Source: Brachypterus glaber | Taxonomy: Eukaryota; Arthropoda; Insecta; Coleoptera; Kateretidae | Direction of reading: 5' to 3' | NCBI GenBank assembly: GCA_958510825.1 | Contig: OY294044.1 | Coordinates: 47,828,626 to 47,892,625, forward strand | Length of the DNA stretch: 64,000 nt | Shown: one piece after another, positions 56,685 through 64,000 of the stretch | Layout: each line of letters starts with the position of its first letter | Numbering within the stretch: the first letter of the stretch is position 1 | Program-made: the position numbers and the translations under genes | The notes under the pieces: model-generated | The model's database searches: none | Told to the model about the DNA's origin: nothing | The model's input: only the letters and a program-made list of their open reading frames with translations

Positions 56685-57530
56685 TTAACCGACTTCCAAA
56701 AAAGGAGGAGGTTATCAATTCGACGTGTGACTTTGTTTTTTTTATGTTTGTTCCCGCATATCTTTGGAACGAATGAACGGAATTTGATGAAACCTTTTGC
56801 AACTTAAAGAGGACAATCATGAGGAGGTCCCGGGCAAGCCGGATAATAAAGATAAATCTAATCGTTTTAACGCAATTTCACTTAAAACCGGCTTAATTTG
56901 GTTCTAATACCAACCAATTTTTTAGAAAATGATCGGATAACTCGGATAAGCCGGATAACTTCAAATTCAAATATTACTGCATCTTTAAATGCCGCTAAAC
57001 TTGAGTCTGTGGACCTGTATATTAAAATACCAAGAGAAAATTATAAAATTTGTGATTATACCATGAGGCGTTATTTCATTATTACTTAACGCTTAAAGTT
57101 TAACAAAGATTTTCTTTAGTATTTCGTTTAGAATAAGGTTGGCTGAAATGAAAATGCTATTAAATTTATTTTTTAGAAATTTATCTCTAAGATGATGACG
57201 TCAGAACGCACTAATAGTGCGTTGTGACGTCAACAGCTTGCCGAGATGGAAGGACAACTATGATTTAGCTTAGATGATGTTACAAATCTACAAGTTCTGT
57301 GTCTCTAAAAAGTAAAAAATAAAAACTTTTGGCAAAGAAAAATGAACCAACGTCTCTAAAAAGTAAAAAATAAAAAATAAGTCGGTGCCAATTTCACAGC
57401 AAACAATTTAACAACAAAAATAATTGTTAGCATTTAATTTAGGGAGTGTTGAAATTGACACCGGCTTATTTTTTATTTTTTACTTTTTAGAGACAGAAGT
57501 CGGTTCATTTTTTTTTGCGAAAAGTTTTTA
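56685..57530 (+). mobile_element. AACCGACTTCC-type repeat with palindromic end, copy 2
   Basis: TTAACCGACTTCCAAAAAAG opens it, followed by GGAGGAGGTTATCAATTCGA. The far end has the same palindrome as copy 1: GTCTCTAAAAAGTAAAAAAT and AAGTCGGTGCCAATTTCAC with complements at 57299-57495. The frame at 56898-57089 is repeat-derived. Confidence 0.78.
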
Positions 57531-57643
57531 TTGCTATTATAGGTGCCATAATATGTGCTATATTATTTCAAAGCTTTTGGTAATAAAATATACAAATTAC
57601 CTTTATTGTTGTAAGATATAAAAGATTCTAACCGCAAAGTTAC

Positions 57644-57725
57644 ACTGTAAAAACTGAATGTAAAAATACATTAATTTACATAGTACACTAAGTAAATTTA
57701 CTATCCTGGACTATGCATACACAAA
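57644..57725 (+). mobile_element. Fragment of the CACTGTAAAAAC-type TA element
   Basis: CACTGTAAAAACTGAATGTA, TTTACATAGTAC and CCTGGACTATGCATA match the left end of 12174-13120; the remainder is absent. Confidence 0.75.
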
Positions 57726-57996
57726 TACACAAAACTAAAATAAATAAACAAAATTTTATTTCTAAACTTTATTAAAGGGGCAAAAAACAACACACTATTT
57801 TTATTAGGAATTACTCAAATATAAAATTATATGTAGCATGTAGGTAATAATAATAAAATTTTAAGGAGGCTAAAGAGGTTTATTTTTTACTGCAGATAGC
57901 TGTGATAAAACTAAAATAAAAATGTATAGGCTAGCTTCTTTACACGATTATCTTAAAAAATAAAATTGTCTACCTCCGAATGGTAATTTTGCTTTC

Positions 57997-58745
57997 CCAT
58001 TTTAAAAATTTTCAAATTTTCGGAAAGCCTTGTATTCGTGCAAAAATGTTCAATTTTTTTTTGTGTATTTTTGCGTTTTATGACGTTTTATGTCGATATA
58101 AATCAATTTCGAGCAAAAAAAAATTGTCGGTCGGTCGGTCGATCGGTCTGTCCGGGAAATCTTGTGGGCACGATAACTTAAGAACGCTTTAAGCTAGAGA
58201 CTTGAAATTTGGCATACAGGTATGTTACCAAAAGTTCTCGCTCGGGATTGTTTTTGGCAAACATTGAAGTGCGGAAAGGGGAAAAATAAATTTTTTTTAG
58301 AAAAATTTGAAAATTTATATGGGTTTTTGAGGTTGCTGAAATTGAATCTGATAAAAAAACTTTTCTAATTCCACCCCCGAGGGAGTGAGGGGGTAAATAT
58401 TTTTCAATATTATTAATATTTTCTTCAAAATTGGTATATAGGGGTTTTTGGGGTCGACAAATATGAATCTGATAATATATTTTTTTTAATTTCCCCCCTA
58501 ATGGGACGGGGGGTAGTTTTCCTGAATATTGGTATATTGAGGTTTTTGAGTGAATCTGATAACAAAAAAATTCTACATATGCGCAGATGTGTTTAATAAT
58601 ACATACGAATTGTACAAAAGTATTTTGGCAAACATATACAAATGGTTTGGACTTTTTGCGCAAAAGTGTTTGGTGAAACATATTTATGCGCAGAAGGGTT
58701 TAATAATACATACGAATGCACAAAAGTGATGGAACATATTTATGC
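57997..58745 (+). repeat. GTCGGTCGGTC repeat leading into a tandem array, copy 1, cut by an assembly gap
   Basis: TTTTATGTCGATATAAATCA, GTCGGTCGGTCGGTCGATCG, CACGATAACTTAAGAACGCT and CTCGGGATTGTTTTTGGC are followed by short G/C-run blocks, then from about 58579 by units built on ATGCGCAGAAGTGTTT and AACATATACAAATG. The same plan is at 61060-62128. The minus-strand frame at 58178-58681 is a by-product. Confidence 0.85.
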
Positions 58746-58945
58746 NNNNNNNNNNNNNNNNNNNNNNNNNNNNNNNNNNNNNNNNNNNNNNNNNNNNNNN
58801 NNNNNNNNNNNNNNNNNNNNNNNNNNNNNNNNNNNNNNNNNNNNNNNNNNNNNNNNNNNNNNNNNNNNNNNNNNNNNNNNNNNNNNNNNNNNNNNNNNNN
58901 NNNNNNNNNNNNNNNNNNNNNNNNNNNNNNNNNNNNNNNNNNNNN
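58746..58945. other. Assembly gap of exactly 200 N
   Basis: The gap falls inside the tandem array. A round 200-base length suggests a placeholder, so the true array length is unknown. Confidence 0.98.
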
Positions 58946-59144
58946 GGGGGAATAGTCGATGTACGTGCCAAATTTCAAGTTTCTAGCTGTTCTGGAAATG
59001 GCTAAACACAGGTTTTTTTCTCTTTTATATTAATGTATAAATAAGTGTTTCCCATTGATATGGTTGTTTACCATGATTATAAAAAATTATAGCAATAATT
59101 GCTTTAGGGTAACTTTATTATTGCTTGATTAGTCAAAATTTCAA

Positions 59145-59676
59145 AGAACCTGTCACACATATAGGGGGAATCCTGGGCCTCAGTCAAACTGCCTCAATTT
59201 TTGATATTTTGTAATTTCGGGGGTAAACACTAAATTAGGAAAATTGCAGCCAAATTAAATGACCAGTTTTGGAGAAAAACGCTTTTAAAAATCTAATTTA
59301 ATGACAGATGTTTTGACGTATATTAAGGTGATTTTTTACTTACGTAAATATTAACTTAATTAGCTGTTTTAAGTTTATTATACTTTATTAATTAAAAAAC
59401 AGGCAAGATAAATATTACATAAAAGGCTTTATTATCATTTACTTACATGTGGTTCTATAAAATTTTTAAAACTTTGTGAAACTTCCACATGCTGGCATTT
59501 TCCACGTGTTTGCTAATTATCTGCATATTTTCTGTTAGATTTTTGCTTGATTCTGTTGAAACATGGTTTGGTACATTAACAAATATTTTATAATTATATA
59601 TTTTAGATTGTCTTGATATATTTTTTCAGTTTGACTGAGGCCCAGGAACCCCCCTATATGTGTGCCAGGTTCTTTT
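59145..59676. mobile_element. TIR element with arms of about 48 bp in the intron
   Basis: AAGAACCTGTCACACATATA and TATATGTGTGCCAGGTTCTT lie at the ends; TCCTGGGCCTCAGTCAAACTG and CAGTTTGACTGAGGCCCAGGA pair inside. The interior is AT-rich, non-coding. Confidence 0.88.
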
Positions 59677-59775
59677 AAATAAATTTATTAGTTAATTATA
59701 TATTAGTTAAATAAATTTATTAGTTAATGTATATATGTTGGAATTAGTCTAACCAGTTTTTTCTCTCTATTTCAG

Positions 59776-60021
59776 TGGAAGAACTGCAATGTCTGGCCTC
59801 GTGGAAAGAGGGTAGTTCCCGCTATTTGGTGGGCAGATTGCATCACAACCACGCTAGTTCAAACGAGGACCGGTTCCGGTGCTTTGTCTATGAAAAAACG
59901 TCCGTCGGGTCGGAGACGTCAGACGTCGCCGTCGGATACCGGGTGGCGCAAAGTGGCGACGCCACATGTAACGGCCTCTTCAGCGCTAGCGAAGGGAGCA
60001 GGACCATGACGCTTAAGAGAG
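59776..60021 (+). CDS. Next internal exon of the same Cys-rich insect gene
   Basis: The acceptor TTTTCTCTCTATTTCAG and the donor GAG-GTAGGT bound 246 bases. The entering split codon completes as GTG (Val) with the previous exon, giving ...SESTVEELQC. 81 full codons follow, and the exon ends in phase 1 like its predecessor, so each could be skipped or duplicated without a frameshift. Blocks I recall from the same insect family are LQCLASWKEGSSRYLVG, FRCFVYEKTS and YRVAQSGDATCNGLFS. It adds three Cys. Base composition is coding-like and unlike the flanks. The protein must continue in further exons right of 60021; none was recognised intact in this window. Confidence 0.92.
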
Positions 60022-61059
60022 GTAGGTACTGAATACGAATTTTCGGTAAATAGGGAAGAGAACTTGTATACAAGGTTTGACCTTATATTATATCTAAAAA
60101 GAAAATGGTATGAAAGCTGAAAAACTGATCTAAAAATAATATTAAAAATAGTAAACCATAGAAATTTTTTTTATCTCTATGGTTTATTTAAATCAACTCC
60201 AATATGAGTAAGGATCAAGAATTTCTTAATTTAAAAATAGTATATTAAATACTATTAAATATAGGATAGTGCAGGTAAACGATGACAGGGGGCAATATTA
60301 ACCATCAAAAAAAGTTTTAAAACTACAATTGCTGTCTTTTGATATAAGAGGTGTAATATAAGGTCACTCATTACTTGGTAAATAGTCTATTATAAACAAA
60401 AACTATTTATAAATCCACCTGTACCATTAAGGAGGGGCTTGAGCCTCTTTAGCAGAAAAGGTGAGCCTCTTCCAGATAAAATCTTATGAGAACTTCTTAA
60501 GAAAAGGACGCAAAAATAGCTTTTGAGTTAGAAAGATGTTAAAACTATAACAACATGTAGGTAATACAAGCGAGATATATCCCATCTAAAAAATATAAGC
60601 ATTCTGATTGGTTAGTTGCATAAAAACCTTGAAATCAGCACCTACTGCGTTCTTAGATTTTTGCAACGCACTGTAGAAAAAAATATTAAAAGTTTTATTG
60701 TTCTTTAATTTCAATTGGAATCTAGTAATGTTCTTTTAATGCAATTTTTCAAATGACACCTGCGAATCATTTTAGGCAATTATTTATTTTTTTATTACTT
60801 TTGCTCCAACAATTAATTACAAACAATCTCTTTTATTTCCGACGCTGATTCTTTTAAAATTATTGGAGCGGAAAGGCTCAAAGTAACGATACTAATTAAC
60901 TAGTCAACTTTATTTATTATTTATTTTTATACGGTTGTTGTTTTCACGTTTAAAATAGTAGTTTCAGAACAAAAAAAAAATCCTTTTTTTTAATATTTTA
61001 TTCAATAACAAATTCATTTACATTTAAGAGCTTGATACCAAAGCAAGTCTCTAAGTTAA
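60022..61059 (+). other. Intron sequence without recognised element
   Basis: This is AT-rich DNA following the donor at 60022. No bounded repeat or further exon was recognised. Confidence 0.5.
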
Positions 61060-62128
61060 GCTATTGCTTTCCCATTTTGAAAATTTTCAAAATTTCGGAA
61101 AGCCTTGTTTCTTGCAAAAATTGTAAAAAATTTGTTTTGTGTATTTTTGCGCTTTATGACGTTTTATGTCGATATAAATCAATTTCGAGCAAAAAAAATA
61201 TTGTCGGTCGATCGGTCTGTCCGGGAAATCTTGTGGGCACGATAACTTAAGAACGCTTTAAGCTAGAGACTTGAAATTTGGCATACAGATATGTTACCAA
61301 AAGTTCTCGCTCGGGATTGTTTTTGGTAAACATTGGGGTCCGAAAAGGGGGCAAATGGGGATAAATACATTTTTTTAGAAAAATTTGAAAATTGCTATAT
61401 ATGGGTTTTTGAGGTTGCTGAAATTGAATCTGATAAAAAAACTTTTTTAATTCCACCCCCTAGAGGGTGAGGGGGTAAATATTTTTTAATATTATTATTA
61501 TTTTCTTCAAAATTGGTATATAGAGGTTTTTGGGGTCGACGAATATGAATCTGATAATAATTTTTTTTTAATTTCCCCCCCCCTGATGGGACGGGGGGTA
61601 GTTTTCCTGAAAATTGGTATATTGAGGTTTTTGAGTGAATCTGATAAAAAAAAAATTCTACATATGCGCAGATGTGTTTAATAATACATACAAATTGTAC
61701 AAAAGTATTTTGGCAAACATATACAAATGTACCATGCGCAAAAGTGTTTGGTGAAACATATTTATGCGCAGAAGGGTTTAATAATACATACGAATGCACA
61801 AAAGTGTTCTGGCCAACATATACAAATATACCATGCGCAGAAGTGTTTGGTGTTTTGGCGTATAAATAACGCAGATGTGTTTAATAATACATACGAATGC
61901 ACAAAAGTATTTTGGCAAACATATACACATGAACCATGCGCAGAAGTGTTGGTGGAAGATATTTATGCGCAGTAGTGTTTAATGATACATACGAATGCGA
62001 AAAAGTGTTCTGGTAAACATATACAAATATACCATACGCTGAAGTGTTTGATGAAATATATTTATGCGCAAAAGTGTTTAATGATACATACGAATGCTCA
62101 GAAGTGTTTTGGCAAACATATATTTAAG
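61060..62128 (+). repeat. GTCGGTC repeat leading into a tandem array, copy 2
   Basis: Colinear with 57997-58745 and complete. From about 61671 units of roughly 30-37 bp (ATGCGCAGAAGTGTTTAATA, AAAGTGTTTTGGCAAACATA, ATATACCATGCGCAGAAGTG) form a higher-order period near 100 bp with about 4-5 turns, the later ones with more changes. Frames called over the array (61395-62224) are by-products. Confidence 0.88.
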
Positions 62129-62525
62129 GTTTCTAAAAGTAAATCTAATAATAAAAAATCTATTTTACGCGCGGGGGTGAAAAATGGGAAAGCTCTTTTA
62201 CTGGGCAGTGTATTTTTTTACTGACTTAATAAAAAGCTGCAAATAGTACGGTTCCAACGCACGTATTATTTTAGAAACATGTAAAATTCTCGACGCAAAA
62301 TTTTTTTTTGTTATTATTTATTTTGAAAATACTAATTTTGATCAAAAACTGAGATTAATCTCGGATTAATCTTAAAAAGTAACGAATCCCCCCACCCTTA
62401 AAAAATAAATGTTATAAATTGTCCAAAAATAACATTTTTTAGAATAAAAAAAACACTGAAAAATAATAAATAATTCTTTTTATTTTTTATTCGTAACATT
62501 TTTTACCTTGCATTTTGCAATATGA
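62129..62525. other. Intronic spacer
   Basis: Nothing recognised. Confidence 0.3.
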
Positions 62526-62832
62526 TGTAATGTCCAACCACATAACCTTGGTTGGAAAGAAATGCTTTGCCTCTCATTGGTGTTCTGTGGCCTTTGGGAA
62601 CGTTCAAGTATTACGTAATGCAAATTTTGATCATTTTGGACTTGTAACGCTATTTTCATATACCATTAACATGGGCGTAACACTCCAAAATGACCCCAAC
62701 CCCCCCTAGGAGCGTTACGTAATACTTGAACGTTCCCTTTCCTCCCAATACACTACATTTAATGGCGACATATCGCGACGTTGCCGATATAAAAATTCCT
62801 TAAACTGGCCAAGGTTATGTGGTCGGACAATA
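62526..62832. mobile_element. Inverted-repeat element with TGTCCAACCACATAACCTTGG-like ends, holding another MITE
   Basis: GTCCAACCACATAACCTTGG near 62531 and CCAAGGTTATGTGGTCGGAC near 62808 mirror each other. The middle holds the MITE at 62597-62739. Confidence 0.8.
62597..62739. mobile_element. Palindromic MITE with GGGAACGTTCAAGTATTACG ends
   Basis: GGGAACGTTCAAGTATTACG and CGTAATACTTGAACGTTCCC are perfect 20 bp inverted ends, with GTAACGCT and GGAGCGTTAC-like pairing inside. It is related to the left end at 49342. Confidence 0.9.
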
Positions 62833-63116
62833 CCGTTTGGCTTTCACATCCTTAAAAATATGGAGGTTTGTACCTCGCCAGGTGTCCTTTTTAAGGTTTG
62901 GTGCTGAACGTGTTAGCTTTAAGCTATTTTCCTGATTTTTAGATAATTTAGTAGATACAACTTTAAAAGGCGCCTCAAAAGATCTATTTTTTAAGGAACA
63001 CCTTGATAAGTTTACTACTATCGTAATTTACTATTGGTATAATAACATAAAAAGTGAAATCATCTACTCACGTCTTCAATTTTCTTTAAACTGATATTTT
63101 TACTTTAAAAATAATG

Positions 63117-63213
63117 CTATGTTTAACGTTCTCTCCAGCGCTGGGGATAAGAACAGAAATGACACTTAAACGGGGTGGCTTCGGAATACGAATTTCGGGT
63201 AAATGAGTATACA
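63117..63213 (+). pseudogene. Decayed partial copy of the exon at 59776-60021 and its donor region
   Basis: TTCTCTCCAGCGCTGGGGAT, AACAGAAATGACACTTAAAC and GAATACGAATTTCGGGTAAA align in order with CCTCTTCAGCGCTAGCGAAG, AGGACCATGACGCTTAAGAG and GAATACGAATTTTCGGTAAA of 59974-60052. Only the last part of the exon is kept; the upstream homologue of GDATC is broken by extra bases. The donor GTAGGT has become GTGGCT. The exonic CTCTTCAG has become CTCTCCAG, which could act as an acceptor. If spliced in phase it would give ALGIRTEMTLKR. Confidence 0.75.
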
Positions 63214-63315
63214 ACATATACCAAAAATATTGTCTGATGAAAATCGGTATAAAACCTACCTTTATACTGTAGTGAAAACATAATGCAGAAAATCGCTAAT
63301 AACTTTTTGATTTTT

Positions 63316-63965
63316 AAGGCGTCTTTTCACGGAGCAATTTGTATGCAAGTTTGGTGCTATGCAATTTAATTGCAACAATGATTTAGTCACTGCACATGCC
63401 TTCAGGCAACTTTGATGCTATTTTCGAGCGATCAAATTATTAGAACAAGTTCTATTTTTCGACGATTTTCACGCAAGATTTATAGTTATTTTCGTGGTAC
63501 CAACCTGGAAAAAAGTTACCAAATCGATTTCTTTTTACTAATATAGTAGCAACTGTACATGTTAATAATTATTATTATTAATAATTGGCCGTTTTGTTCA
63601 ACTAAAAAACTTCAGGCAACTTTGATGCTATTTTCGAGCGATCAAATAATTAGAACAAGTTCTATTTTTCGACGATTTTCACGCAAGATTTATAGTTATT
63701 TTCGTGGTACCAACCTGGAAAAAAGTTACCAAATCGATTTCTTAAAAAAGCAAATGCTAGGTTATGTTTTTGTCAACAAACACAGAGACACGTCAAAATT
63801 GCCTGGTTGGCAGCATAGTTTAAATTGCAATATATAGCGTCAAACTTGCGTACAACTTGCTCCGTAAAAAGGCAAATGAATGTACAATTTTCCTGATGCT
63901 ATATCTGGCAGCAAACTTGCACAGTACCAAACTTGCGTACAAATTGCTCCGTCAAAAGACGCCTT
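63316..63965. mobile_element. TIR element with AAGGCGTCTTTTCACGGAGC ends
   Basis: AAGGCGTCTTTTCACGGAGC and GCTCCGTCAAAAGACGCCTT are inverted ends, continuing through AATTTGTATGCAAGTTTGG and CAAACTTGCGTACAAATT. A second inner AACTTGCGTACAACTTGCTC end lies at about 63844-63875. Confidence 0.87.
63401..63750 (+). repeat. Tandem duplication, 210 bp period, inside the TIR element
   Basis: TTCAGGCAACTTTGATGCTA through TTACCAAATCGATTTCTT (about 135 bp) occurs from 63401 and from 63611 with almost no change, so the duplication is recent. Confidence 0.95.
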
Positions 63966-64000
63966 TAGGCGTATTTTGTGCGTTATTTAGGTAGAGGTTT

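Larger units (their letters stand above)
49304..59775 (+). other. Intron of 10.5 kb between the two coding exons
   Basis: GT at 49304 and AG at 59774-59775 bound it. It is filled by the repeats listed separately and by a 200-base assembly gap, so the true length is unknown. Confidence 0.88.

Noticed and set aside
58178..62224. Frames of 134-167 codons across the GTCGGTC repeat and tandem array
   Set aside because: They arise from repeat units in which a period divisible by three keeps the frame open; no start context, family match or splice support.
63137..63174. Functional third coding exon
   Set aside because: It aligns with the end of the previous exon rather than with a new domain, the donor is altered and the upstream part is frameshifted; annotated as a decayed copy instead.

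Overview
This window is a piece of a nuclear insect genome: AT-rich, intron-dominated and crowded with transposable-element (TE) debris. The insect assignment rests on three things. Two GC-rich coding exons match a conserved secreted Cys-rich protein that I recall from insect gene sets (DUF7042-7045 type). There is a BEL/Pao-type Gag. Several repeat families are of kinds that I know from insects. I cannot fix the order or species.

Host gene content is one gene on the + strand. An internal exon at 49052-49303 and the next at 59776-60021 join in phase 1 across a 10.5 kb intron and give about 165 residues of one continuous Cys-rich protein. The end of the second exon, with the start of its intron, recurs in decayed form at 63117-63213. 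A repeat block at 57997-58745 likewise recurs at 61060-62128. This suggests an old local duplication of about 3.1 kb, with a 200-base assembly gap (58746-58945) inside one tandem array. No rRNA, tRNA, CRISPR or bacterial-type feature was seen.

TE layout, left to right: (1) 1-1222, open BEL/Pao Gag on the minus strand running off the left edge, preceded by a 65-bp-period array; (2) 4.1-16.8 kb, palindromic MITEs, a 1.26 kb tandem duplication, LINE 3' ends and AT-rich elements; (3) 19.2-20.7 kb, a piggyBac-type MITE and a nested inverted-repeat element; (4) 22.1-28.0 kb, two copies of a 1.2 kb perfect-arm palindrome with other insertions; (5) 28.7-30.9 kb, a hAT-type MITE whose empty target site survives in a neighbouring duplicate; (6) 31-42.2 kb, a run of well-bounded MITEs ending in a three-level nest (hAT-type > palindrome > TA-MITE); (7) 42.4-48.6 kb, a LINE end, a palindrome, a second hAT-type copy and tandem repeats; (8) 49.3-59.8 kb, the intron, full of inverted and hairpin-bearing repeats; (9) 60-64 kb, duplicated material and a TIR element with an internal tandem duplication.

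The most notable pattern beyond ordinary TE content is a recurring cruciform module: a perfect or near-perfect stem whose loop is GC-rich and built of TCG/CGAG-like words, set in AT-rich DNA. It occurs in at least six repeat families that otherwise look unrelated. One of these families also carries a 42-codon frame that resembles the N-terminal part of a Crypton-like tyrosine recombinase. All family names beyond the sequence itself are from memory and were not checked by search.
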